Assembly (NCBI GenBank): GCA_938084055.1
Contig: CALKDK010000010.1
Span: forward strand, 1-64,000
Direction of reading: 5' to 3'
DNA length: 64,000 nucleotides
Source of the DNA: an uncultured Luminiphilus sp.
GTDB lineage: Bacteria; Pseudomonadota; Gammaproteobacteria; Pseudomonadales; Halieaceae
A program made the position numbers and the translations under genes. Each line of letters opens with the position of its first letter. Position 1 is the stretch's first letter. The notes under the pieces are model-generated. The model was given only the letters and a program-made list of their open reading frames with translations. It was not told the origin of the DNA and did not search any database. Shown here one piece after another: positions 18,206-26,788 of the stretch.

Positions 18206-19646
18206 GCCAGCTGCGACCGTCTTTTTCGATCAGTAGCTCCGCCGTGGAAGGACCCCAGGAGCCCGCATGGTATGGTTTGGATGCAATGTTTTGTTGTCCA
18301 CAGGCGGCGATCAGTTCGTCACACCAGCGCCAACTTTCCTCTATTTCTTCTCTGCCGACAAACAGCGATTGATCGCCGTTGATGGCGTCCAGAAACAGCC
18401 GCTCGTAGGCATCGGGTATGCGCTGCATGTCGGCAGCCTCGCGGAAGTCCAGATCCAGCGTGTGGTTTTGCAGTGAGAATTTTTCCCGCAATGTCTGGCG
18501 TTTTGACGCCATGGTCAGCTCGATGCCCTCCCTGGGCTGCAGGCGAATAATCAGCTTGTTGGGAATATTGGTACCATCGCCAAAAATGTTATGCGGCAGT
18601 TCCTTGTACTGGATGATGATTTCAGTGACCTTCTCGGGCACGCGTTTGCCAGTGCGAAGATAGAAGGGCACGCCAGCCCAGCGCCAGTTATCCACATGGG
18701 CTTTTATGGCAATGAACGTCTCTGTGTCACTCTGTGGCTGCTCGCAGCCGGCCTCGTCAAGGTATCCCGGTACAGCCGCTCCCGCCGCCCATCCCTGCGT
18801 GTATTGTCCCTTCACCACGCACTCTGAGACTGTATTCACATCAATACGCCGCAGTGCTTTTACGATCTTGACCTTTTCGTCGCGGATGCTCTCTGCTTCG
18901 AGGCTGTTGGGTGGTTCCATGGCGACCAGGCACAGCAGTTGCATGAGGTGGTTCTGGACCATATCCCGTAGCTGGCCCACCCGATCGTAGTAGGACCAGC
19001 GACCTTCGATGCCGACGACTTCGCCCACTGAGATCTGCACATGGTCTATGCAGTTAGCATCCCACTGGCTGTTTATAAATCGATTTGCGAAGCGCAGCGC
19101 CAGCAGGTTCTGTACCGTTTCCTTTCCGAGGTAATGGTCAATCCGGTAAATCGACCGTTCACTAAAATACTTTGCGAGGGTTTCATTGACTTCTTTTGAC
19201 GAATCGAGACATTCACCAATGGGTTTCTCCAAAACGATCCGGCAGTCACCCGTCAGGCAGGTCTGCTCGGCGAGATTATTGCAGATCGGCGCAAAAAGGC
19301 TGGGCGGTGTGGCCAGGTAGAAGAGGCTGATGCGCGTGTCATCGAGGGTTTCGCGCACTGCTCCGTAGTTTTTGCCATCGGAAAAATCGGCGCCAACATA
19401 CTGGAAATGTCGAGAATAGTGTCGCCACTCGCTATCGGTTGGTGCTTCGCCGCCCATGTAATGACCCATACGGAGCCGCAGGCCATCAAGGAAGACGTCG
19501 ACGGCCACTTTATCCCGGGCAATTGCAGTGATCCGCAGGTCATCGGGAAGCAACTCTGCACGATCTAACTGGAACAGGGCGGGGAACAGTTTTCTTGCAG
19601 ACAGGTCCCCAGAGGCCCCGAAAATTATCAGGTCGACGCCCGTCAT
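18198..19646 (-). CDS. zwf: Glucose-6-phosphate 1-dehydrogenase
   Basis: A 482-residue enzyme with the NADP-binding IFGASGDLSARKLFPAL, the catalytic RIDHYLGKETVQN (Lys of the substrate site) and the GKRVPEK region. It oxidises glucose 6-phosphate to 6-phosphogluconolactone, generating NAD(P)H for biosynthesis. It overlaps eda by four bases and pgl by eight, so translation is coupled within the Entner-Doudoroff operon. Confidence 0.95.
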   Translation of the reverse strand: MTGVDLIIFGASGDLSARKLFPALFQLDRAELLPDDLRITAIARDKVAVDVFLDGLRLRMGHYMGGEAPTDSEWRHYSRHFQYVGADFSDGKNYGAVRETLDDTRISLFYLATPPSLFAPICNNLAEQTCLTGDCRIVLEKPIGECLDSSKEVNETLAKYFSERSIYRIDHYLGKETVQNLLALRFANRFINSQWDANCIDHVQISVGEVVGIEGRWSYYDRVGQLRDMVQNHLMQLLCLVAMEPPNSLEAESIRDEKVKIVKALRRIDVNTVSECVVKGQYTQGWAAGAAVPGYLDEAGCEQPQSDTETFIAIKAHVDNWRWAGVPFYLRTGKRVPEKVTEIIIQYKELPHNIFGDGTNIPNKLIIRLQPREGIELTMASKRQTLREKFSLQNHTLDLDFREAADMQRIPDAYERLFLDAINGDQSLFVGREEIEESWRWCDELIAACGQQNIASKPYHAGSWGPSTAELLIEKDGRSWHV

Positions 19647-20299
19647 TGCGTACCTCCTCCGGCTTGCAGGGATTCAGCCGCGGCAACGCTGGCGCTGGCC
19701 AGTTGTGAAATAGCCTGCCAGTCACCGGCCAGGACCTTCTCCTCCGGGAGCATCCAGGATCCGCCAACGGCGATGACGTTGGGCAGGGCGGCGTACTCCC
19801 CATGGTTGTGCGGACCAACCCCACCGGTGGGAACAAAGTGCGTGTTGGGGAAAGGTCCCCCCAGCGCCTTAATGGCGCCGGCGCCACCCGACGTGCTGGC
19901 GGGAAAGAATTTGACAACGGGAAAGCCCGATACCGTGGCCTGCATAACTTCGGTCGCGGTAACCGCACCGGGCAGCAGCGCCACACCCGACTCACGGCTC
20001 AAATCAAAAAGTGCCTCGCTTTGCCCTGGCGAGACGACAAATTCCGCACCCGCCGCAACCGCAGCTGAAAAATCCTCGGCCGTGCACACGGTGCCAGCAC
20101 CCACAGTAACCTCGGGTACCGCGTCACGTATGGCCTGCAGGGCGCTCAGCGCGCAGGCAGTGCGCAGCGTCACCTCCAGCACCCGCAGTCCTCCCGCAGC
20201 CAGCGCCCGGGCCATGGGCACGGCGTCCTCCTCCCGGTTGATAACCATCACGGGCACAACGGGTGATAGCCGAAGAAATTGATAGGTGTCTTTTAGCAT
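19643..20299 (-). CDS. eda: 2-keto-3-deoxy-6-phosphogluconate aldolase
   Basis: A 218-residue KDPG aldolase. Class I features are EVTLRTACALSALQAIRDAVPE (catalytic Glu and substrate-binding region), VGAGTV, and the Schiff-base Lys in PVVKFFPAS. It cleaves KDPG into pyruvate and glyceraldehyde 3-phosphate. It starts two bases after glk ends and overlaps zwf by four bases in the same operon. Confidence 0.94.
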   Translation of the reverse strand: MLKDTYQFLRLSPVVPVMVINREEDAVPMARALAAGGLRVLEVTLRTACALSALQAIRDAVPEVTVGAGTVCTAEDFSAAVAAGAEFVVSPGQSEALFDLSRESGVALLPGAVTATEVMQATVSGFPVVKFFPASTSGGAGAIKALGGPFPNTHFVPTGGVGPHNHGEYAALPNVIAVGGSWMLPEEKVLAGDWQAISQLASASVAAAESLQAGGGTQ

Positions 20300-20301
20300 G
20301 G

Positions 20302-21288
20302 TCAGCTCGCGCCAGTGGGGTCGGTAAGGGAGGCCGCAGCACCCAACAGCCCAAGCTGGGTGTGTGTAACCACATAGGTGGGAATGTCGGATAGGTAGTC
20401 TGCAAAGCGGCCTTTTGCTAAAAAACGGGCTCTGAAATCACTCCTGCGCAACAGATCGAGATAGCGAGGCACAATGCCTCCAGCTATGTAAATCCCTCCG
20501 CGGGCACCGAGCGTAAGTGCAAAGTTGCCGGCAGCGGCACCCAGCACGGCGAAAAACATAGCCATGGTTTCACGGGAGAGGGCGTCCTCAGCCTGAATTG
20601 CCGCTGCGCCAATCTGCGCCGCCGTTGCGTGTTCAGCCGACAGTCCCCGGTAGTCGGCGAGGGCCTGGTAGATGTTGGTTATTCCATCCCCGCAGCAGAG
20701 TCGCTCTATGGAGACCCGGCCGTATCTTGCCCTCAGAAAATCGAGTACGGCAGCCTCGACGTTGGTCACGGGCGCAAAATCAACATGCCCACCCTCACCG
20801 CTGATCACCAGTGGGTGGCCGTCGTGAGACGTTACGAGTGTGGCGACACCGAGACCCGTGCCCGGCCCAAGCGCCACGCAGGGCGCACCAGTTTCCGGAG
20901 TGCCACCGCCAACCTTTTCAAGGTCGGAGGGTTCAAGTAGCGGTAGGGCCCGGGCAGCCGCTGCAAAATCATTAATGATCTTGACAGCCCGGAGGTCCAG
21001 CATGTCCTTGACCATACCTCGATCAAAGCGCCAGCCGCTGTTGGTAAAACTTATGGTGTCGACGTGGGGTGGCCCTGCCACAGCCAGACAGGCCTCCAAA
21101 GCATTGGCCCTGTGCAGAGCCAAATTATCCATGTCGGCTTTCAGTTGCTCCAGAACGCTGCGGAACGTGGGAAATGCGGCCACCTCGTAGGTGCCGATAG
21201 GGTGATAGCCGGATCCTTGGTCTTCGCAGTAGCCAAAGCGCGCGTGGGTGCCGCCAATATCACCCAGCAAATGCCAGTATTCAGACAC
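20302..21288 (-). CDS. glk: Glucokinase (bacterial Glk family)
   Basis: A 328-residue glucokinase: ATP-binding LLGDIGGTHARFGYC near the N-terminus, INDFAAAARALP, ALGPGTGLGVATLV, and GEGGHVDFAP with the substrate-binding acidic residue. It phosphorylates glucose to feed Zwf. It overlaps edd by eight bases and precedes eda in the operon. It is distinct from the ROK kinase at 28402-29337. Confidence 0.93.
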   Translation of the reverse strand: MSEYWHLLGDIGGTHARFGYCEDQGSGYHPIGTYEVAAFPTFRSVLEQLKADMDNLALHRANALEACLAVAGPPHVDTISFTNSGWRFDRGMVKDMLDLRAVKIINDFAAAARALPLLEPSDLEKVGGGTPETGAPCVALGPGTGLGVATLVTSHDGHPLVISGEGGHVDFAPVTNVEAAVLDFLRARYGRVSIERLCCGDGITNIYQALADYRGLSAEHATAAQIGAAAIQAEDALSRETMAMFFAVLGAAAGNFALTLGARGGIYIAGGIVPRYLDLLRRSDFRARFLAKGRFADYLSDIPTYVVTHTQLGLLGAAASLTDPTGAS

Positions 21289-23155
21289 GCTGGTTCACCG
21301 CGACAGGCGCACTGATGGGTTCGGCGTCAACCGTCTCTGTGAAGAGAAAGCTCGCGCCAAGCTCAGCCCGGCTAACGCTGCGGCGTGCCTGTGCGAACAG
21401 GCCGCGACCCACTGTGGTGCCCTGGGAGGTGGGTGGGGGTGCTGGGCTCCTCCTTGCCAGGTCTGCTGCGCTGACCTGCACGTCCAGACGCCCGGCGTTG
21501 GCATCAAGACACAGGGTATCACCGTCGAGAAGGTAGGCCAGAGGTCCGCCCTTAGCCGCTTCCGGTGTGACGTGAATGGCGGCGGGGACCTTTCCTGATG
21601 CGCCACTCATGCGGCCGTCTGTAACCAGCGCGACAGCGTAGCCCTGGTCCTGAAGGCTGCCGAGGATCGGTGTTAGCTTATGCAACTCTGGCATCCCATT
21701 GGCCGATGGACCCTGAAAGCGAACGACAACAATACAGTCGCGATTCAGCTGTCCAGACTCATAGAGCCCCTGCAGGGCATGCTGGGATTCCACGACGATC
21801 GCAGGCGCTGTCACCGTTCGGTGGCATTGATCCACAGCCGAAATCTTTATAACGCTGCGCCCGATGTTGCCCTCGAGGACACGAAGCCCACCCTCGTCGG
21901 CGAAGGGGCTGCTTGAGTCTCGAATAATGGTTTTATCGAGGCTTTCCTGTGGCGGTTCTACCCAGTGGATGGCGTCGTCACCGAGCCGCGGCTCACTGTT
22001 GAATTCAGCGAAGGGCAGACCCCTGCAGGTGCGGGCGTCGGGATGCATTAACCCTGCGGCCAGGAGGTTCTGGAAGAGTAATCCTGTGCCACCCGCAGCA
22101 TGAAACTGATTGATATCTGCCTCGCCGTTGGGATACACCCGGGCCATCAGGGGTGTGACGCGGGAAATCGCGTCGAAATCAGACCAATTGATAACCAGTC
22201 CAGCAGCCCGTGCAATCGCCACCAGGTGAATGCAGTGATTCGTTGAGCCGCCCGATGCCGCCAGGGCTACCAGCGCATTGACGACGGCCCGAGCATCAAT
22301 CTGCTCTGCCAGCGGCAGGTAATTCGAGCTGTGTGACGTGAGGCGGGTAACCTGCTGCGCGGCATAGGCCGTCAGTGCATCGCGGAGGGGTGTGCCTGGA
22401 TTTACAAACGAGGCGCCAGGCAGTTGGAGACCCATGGCTTCCAGAAGCAGCTGGTTGGTATTGGCTGTTCCGTAAAAGGTGCAGGTTCCCGGGCTGTGAT
22501 AGGACGCGCTTTCGGCACGCAGCAATTCTTCCCGCGTGGCTTTACCCTCGGCAAAGCGCTGGCGCACGCTGGCCTTTTCCTTGTTTGGCAGGCCCGAGGA
22601 CATGGGACCTGCCGGGATGAACAAACAGGGAAGGTGCCCAAATTGGAGCGCTCCCATCAGCATCCCGGGCACGATTTTGTCGCACACGCCCAGCAGCAAT
22701 GCGGCGTCAAACATTTGGTGCGACAGCGCGATGGCGGTGCTCTGGGCAATGACATCCCGGCTGAACAGCGACAGTTCCATCCCAGGTTGGCCCTGCGTTA
22801 CACCGTCGCACATGGCAGGTACGCCGCCCGCTACCTGGGCGGTACTGCCCACTGCGCGAAGCGCCTCCTTGATCTGCGCCGGATAGGATTCGTAAGGTTG
22901 GTGGGCCGAGAGCATGTCGTTGAAAGCGGTCACGATGCCGACATGCGACGCATCCATAAGCTTTATGGTGGCCTTATCCGGCTCGGAGCAGGCTGCAAAT
23001 CCATGTGCCAGGTTGCCGCAGCTCAGCTGTTCCCTGCGGGGGCTGTGGCGTGCCATTAAACCTATGTTCTCAAGATACTGTGAACGTAAGTCTCGACTTC
23101 GACATTCGATATCGGTGGTCACGGCGGCGACAGTTGGATGAAGTTCAGGTGACAC
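21281..23155 (-). CDS. edd: 6-phosphogluconate dehydratase
   Basis: A 624-residue IlvD/Edd-family Fe-S dehydratase. It has GIVTAFNDMLSAHQPYESYP, the Cys residues expected for the cluster (AMCDGVTQGQPGME, LLGVCDKIVPGMLMG, GTCTFYGTANTNQ) and SGGSTNHCIHLVAIARAAG. It converts 6-phosphogluconate to KDPG. The start used is a GTG at 23155 with a weak ribosome site, so the exact N-terminus is uncertain. It is the first gene of edd-glk-eda-zwf-pgl, with an AT-rich leader upstream. Confidence 0.94.
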   Translation of the reverse strand: MSPELHPTVAAVTTDIECRSRDLRSQYLENIGLMARHSPRREQLSCGNLAHGFAACSEPDKATIKLMDASHVGIVTAFNDMLSAHQPYESYPAQIKEALRAVGSTAQVAGGVPAMCDGVTQGQPGMELSLFSRDVIAQSTAIALSHQMFDAALLLGVCDKIVPGMLMGALQFGHLPCLFIPAGPMSSGLPNKEKASVRQRFAEGKATREELLRAESASYHSPGTCTFYGTANTNQLLLEAMGLQLPGASFVNPGTPLRDALTAYAAQQVTRLTSHSSNYLPLAEQIDARAVVNALVALAASGGSTNHCIHLVAIARAAGLVINWSDFDAISRVTPLMARVYPNGEADINQFHAAGGTGLLFQNLLAAGLMHPDARTCRGLPFAEFNSEPRLGDDAIHWVEPPQESLDKTIIRDSSSPFADEGGLRVLEGNIGRSVIKISAVDQCHRTVTAPAIVVESQHALQGLYESGQLNRDCIVVVRFQGPSANGMPELHKLTPILGSLQDQGYAVALVTDGRMSGASGKVPAAIHVTPEAAKGGPLAYLLDGDTLCLDANAGRLDVQVSAADLARRSPAPPPTSQGTTVGRGLFAQARRSVSRAELGASFLFTETVDAEPISAPVAVNQRV

Positions 23156-23229
23156 GGGTCGTTACTCGGGCTTTGTCTGGTAATAAAATAACATAAATAG
23201 AGTTTTTTCCTTAAAAAATATACAAAAAA

Positions 23230-23244
23230 AGTAAATTAAATACA
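23230..23244. promoter_or_regulatory. Possible HexR-like operator upstream of edd
   Basis: AGTAAATTAAATACA, in the AT-rich leader 75 bases before edd, matches the recalled HexR consensus at 11 of 15 positions and keeps GTA...TAC dyad ends. The local AT-richness raises the chance of a random match, so this is weaker than the site near gap. Confidence 0.35.
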
Positions 23245-23324
23245 TTATTTTCCAAGCCCCAGTGTGGCTACTGCCAGTAACTTGGGCCCCGGGTTTTAAC
23301 GCCGCGTTGAAGGGTCCAGATTGT

Positions 23325-26300
23325 CTAGTGGCGCCAGTGGTGACGCGCCTGTTTGGCCTCCAGCGCTCTGAGTGTCTGGCTGGGGAGTTGTTGTCCCCCC
23401 GGCTGATGGAAGAAGAATGGCTGCCGCTGGCGGTCTCCAGTAACGACCTCATTCATGGTCGCCGCTTCATAGAGTCGTCCATTGAGCATGGTGTGGGATA
23501 CCAGCTCTGATTGCCGGATATCCTCCAGCACGTCGCCTTCGAAAATCACCAGGTCTGCCAGTTTACCGGGCTCCAGGGAGCCCAAAGCACGCTGCATACC
23601 CAAATGCTGGGCGGCGTCGTAGGTGGCACCGCGCAGGGCTTCCCAGGGTGTGAATCCGCCCTGGCACATCATCCACATCTCCCAATGTGGCGCCAGTCCT
23701 TCACGCTGTCCGTGGGCTCCAATCATGACCCTGACACCACTGTCCCGCAGCTTTTTTGCCGTACGAGCGACGTTAATATGATTGTAGTGATGGTCAGGGG
23801 CTTTGGGTCGGCGCATGCTGCGCGGCTCCACAAACTGTCGCGGTGAATAACGCATCAAGCGCTCGTTCAGCCACACGTCGGTGCGATCGTACCAGTACTC
23901 TTCACCCATCAGGCCGCCATAGGAAACAACAAAGGTGGGGACGTAGCCCGTATCGACCTGCGACCACAGCTGAAGCACGTCGTCATAAATATTGGCAATC
24001 GGAAGTGAATGTTCAATGCTGGTGTGACCATCGATCAGGTGATTCATGTTGTGTTGAAATTTCATCCCACCTTCGGGCATGACCATAATCGACTCTTCTG
24101 CAGCAGCTTCAATGATTTGCTGTCGCGAACTCCGTGCCAGCTGGTTGTAGCTTTTTACTGAAATGGCACCTGCAGATTTAAGGCGCTCAACATGAAATTT
24201 CGCCTCGTCTAAGCTATTGACCACGGAGGTCGCGCCGGGTGCGTTGGCTCCATAAAGAATGGTCCCGGTGGACCAGGTTCTCGGCCCCAGTACAAGACCC
24301 GCCCGTTGCATTTCAGCGTGGGTGAAAATCTCACTGGTATCGTTTGACGGATCATGGATGCTGGTCACGCCAAATGCGAGATTGGAGTATTGCATCCAGT
24401 TTTGCTGGGGGATGACCTCTTCGCTTCCCATGCCGCCGTGGGCGTGTGCGTCGATCAAGCCGGGTGCTACGGTCTTGCCGCTGATATCGATAATCGTGGC
24501 TGTCTCAGGGATCGTGACATCTTCAGCCAGACCAACCTGTGCAATCCGATTCTCCACCACCACAATGACACCCTCGGACAGAATTTCCTGCGTGTTATCA
24601 GCATCCCGCATGGTAATAACGGTACCGCCGACCAGGGCGACTGTTGTGGTGGGCTTGTCGGCGGGTACAGAGAAGCCAAGATCGACGGTGCTGATCAGGG
24701 GGGGGGAGGGTTCTTGTTCGTCACCCGCCGGCTGGTCAAAGGCGGCGAAGGCATCCGACAGATCTCGTGTTGAAAGGTGAGGACCGTTAGACCAGTGCAG
24801 TGCACGGCTGTCAGCAGACCAATGCAGGAATTCTCCGGCACGCTCTGACACTTTTCGAACGGGAATAGCGCCGCCCTGCCGGTCAGCTGCGATGGCCTTG
24901 CCTGTAGCGGTCAAGGGCATGACAAATACGGTGAAATGTTCGGTGAATGCCAGCCAGTGACCGTCTGGAGACACCGAGAAACCGGTTGCATTTTCCCCTG
25001 TGGCGACCACCTGTTGATCGAGGCCATTGAGGTCAACACTGTGCAGTTCAAGGCCGCCTTCACCCCGAGTAGTGAATAGAATTCGGCTGCCGTCGCTGGA
25101 GAACTGGGGTTCGCTACCCGAGCTGCTGATTTTCACCGGGTCTCCGCCGGATGTGGCGACCCGATAAATACCGGGGTCAACTGACCAGAGTGGGGAGAGG
25201 AGGTAGCCACCGGTTGTTTTACGATAAACCACAGAGCGTCCATCAGGTGAAAAGCGCGGTTGCACATAGTGACCGGGGGTAGCGACCAGCGTTTTGCCCC
25301 GCCCGCCACTGGCGCTTACAACCCGGATACCGCCCAGGGCTTGATCATTCCAGGTGGTGTAGACCACTTTTTTCCCATCGGATGATAGCGACGGCCAGTA
25401 CTCGAAATGGTCTTCCTGGCGGGTGAGGCGCTGGGGTTTACCCACACCAGAGGGCTTGATTGTGCTGCGATACAGATAGCCAAGGCTCCCGAAGATGGCC
25501 GCGTCCCCCTCAGGGGTGGGTTGCGCCCAACGCAGCATCCGGGTCGCTACAGTGTCGGGAGCCACCTCCACGGGAAATCGTACGGTGTCACGAACCCGTT
25601 TTGTGATGGATAGGTGTGCTGGAATTATTCTGGCATCACCGGTCTCGGTATCGAGCTGGTGCAGGTGCCCAGCACTCCAGAAGACCAGATCCCGACTGTT
25701 GGGTAGCCATTCAAATGAGGTGGTGTTGCCGTGACTGCCGGCCGTTTCCTGTTCGTCTCGCTCGAGGTTTGAGTAAACAACATTTTCTGCACCAGACACG
25801 AGATCCCTGATAACGATTGCACTGTTGAAGTCAGCGAGGCGTTTCACGAATGCAATTTTTTTACCATCCGGGGAAGGGGTGGGTCGCACGGCGCCTCCGG
25901 GGCCCCCTGTCAGGGTTTCGGTTTCACCTGTGGTCAGATTGAGTCGCTTGATGGCAAAAATTTCACCGGTCGAATCCTTGTTGTATTGCCAGACCCAGCC
26001 GGGCGATGTGTCCTGGCTGTAGTACAGGTAGGTTCCATCAGGGGAAAAGGCGGGTTCCGCGATGGATTTTTGGGCCCGTTTCCCGTCGGGGTTGTCTACA
26101 ACCTCTACGCCGCTTCCGCCGTTGGTGTGGTACAGCCAAATTTCACCGGACGGGATACTGCGCCTCGATATGGTGCCTTTGCGGGCCGCCAGCCACAGAC
26201 CATCGGGGGACCAGGCGGGATTGTGAACGTTGTGCTGGGTTTCACGGCTAACCTGAACGAGGTTGTCGCCCTCCCGGTCCATGACCCAAATGTTGTCGTT

Positions 26301-26624
26301 GCCATCCCGGTCAGAAATGAAGGCGATGTGTTGCCCATCAGGGCTGAATGCGGGTTGGAAATTCCACTCGATACCATTCGTGAGCGGCGTGACCTCACCA
26401 CCTGAGAGCGGCATGCTGTAGATGTCGCCGAGCATATCAAAGACAATGGTTTTCCCATCGGGACTGACGTCGACAAAAGACCAGGTCGTCGTTTCAGTAT
26501 CGATGGTTATGTCACGCCAGGGACCGATGGGCTCGGCCACATCCCATACGGGGCTGTCACCATCGTCCGCCCGGCCCTGTAGCGCGAGCAAAAGAGAAAA
26601 TATAACCAGTAGGCCTCGATACAT
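23325..26624 (-). CDS. Exported TolB-type beta-propeller / amidohydrolase fusion
   Basis: A 1099-residue protein with a signal peptide (MYRGLLVIFSLLLALQGRA). The first about 650 residues hold repeated PD40/TolB-like blades (FSPDGQHIAFISDRDGN, WSPDGLWLAAR, FSPDGTYLYYSQD and more). The C-terminal about 400 residues are an amidohydrolase: APGLIDAHAHGGMG supplies the HxH, HTSIEHS and GAHGQREG further metal-site residues, and LEPGKLADLVIFEGD the end. The propeller may recruit a peptide or polymer substrate in the periplasm. Function is not known from sequence. It lies between edd and pgi and appears monocistronic. Confidence 0.85.
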   Translation of the reverse strand: MYRGLLVIFSLLLALQGRADDGDSPVWDVAEPIGPWRDITIDTETTTWSFVDVSPDGKTIVFDMLGDIYSMPLSGGEVTPLTNGIEWNFQPAFSPDGQHIAFISDRDGNDNIWVMDREGDNLVQVSRETQHNVHNPAWSPDGLWLAARKGTISRRSIPSGEIWLYHTNGGSGVEVVDNPDGKRAQKSIAEPAFSPDGTYLYYSQDTSPGWVWQYNKDSTGEIFAIKRLNLTTGETETLTGGPGGAVRPTPSPDGKKIAFVKRLADFNSAIVIRDLVSGAENVVYSNLERDEQETAGSHGNTTSFEWLPNSRDLVFWSAGHLHQLDTETGDARIIPAHLSITKRVRDTVRFPVEVAPDTVATRMLRWAQPTPEGDAAIFGSLGYLYRSTIKPSGVGKPQRLTRQEDHFEYWPSLSSDGKKVVYTTWNDQALGGIRVVSASGGRGKTLVATPGHYVQPRFSPDGRSVVYRKTTGGYLLSPLWSVDPGIYRVATSGGDPVKISSSGSEPQFSSDGSRILFTTRGEGGLELHSVDLNGLDQQVVATGENATGFSVSPDGHWLAFTEHFTVFVMPLTATGKAIAADRQGGAIPVRKVSERAGEFLHWSADSRALHWSNGPHLSTRDLSDAFAAFDQPAGDEQEPSPPLISTVDLGFSVPADKPTTTVALVGGTVITMRDADNTQEILSEGVIVVVENRIAQVGLAEDVTIPETATIIDISGKTVAPGLIDAHAHGGMGSEEVIPQQNWMQYSNLAFGVTSIHDPSNDTSEIFTHAEMQRAGLVLGPRTWSTGTILYGANAPGATSVVNSLDEAKFHVERLKSAGAISVKSYNQLARSSRQQIIEAAAEESIMVMPEGGMKFQHNMNHLIDGHTSIEHSLPIANIYDDVLQLWSQVDTGYVPTFVVSYGGLMGEEYWYDRTDVWLNERLMRYSPRQFVEPRSMRRPKAPDHHYNHINVARTAKKLRDSGVRVMIGAHGQREGLAPHWEMWMMCQGGFTPWEALRGATYDAAQHLGMQRALGSLEPGKLADLVIFEGDVLEDIRQSELVSHTMLNGRLYEAATMNEVVTGDRQRQPFFFHQPGGQQLPSQTLRALEAKQARHHWRH

Positions 26625-26788
26625 TCATGATCTCCAAAGTACGTTGCACGTTGAACTGGGATGAGCATAGTAACCCCGGCGCATGAGGAGGCAAGGGTCT
26701 GCAACCGCTACACCGTAAAGAGTCAGGATGAACGAACGAACCCAAGCTGCTTCAGGGTTAGGGCTGCGTCCTCTGGCCAAGCGATTCT

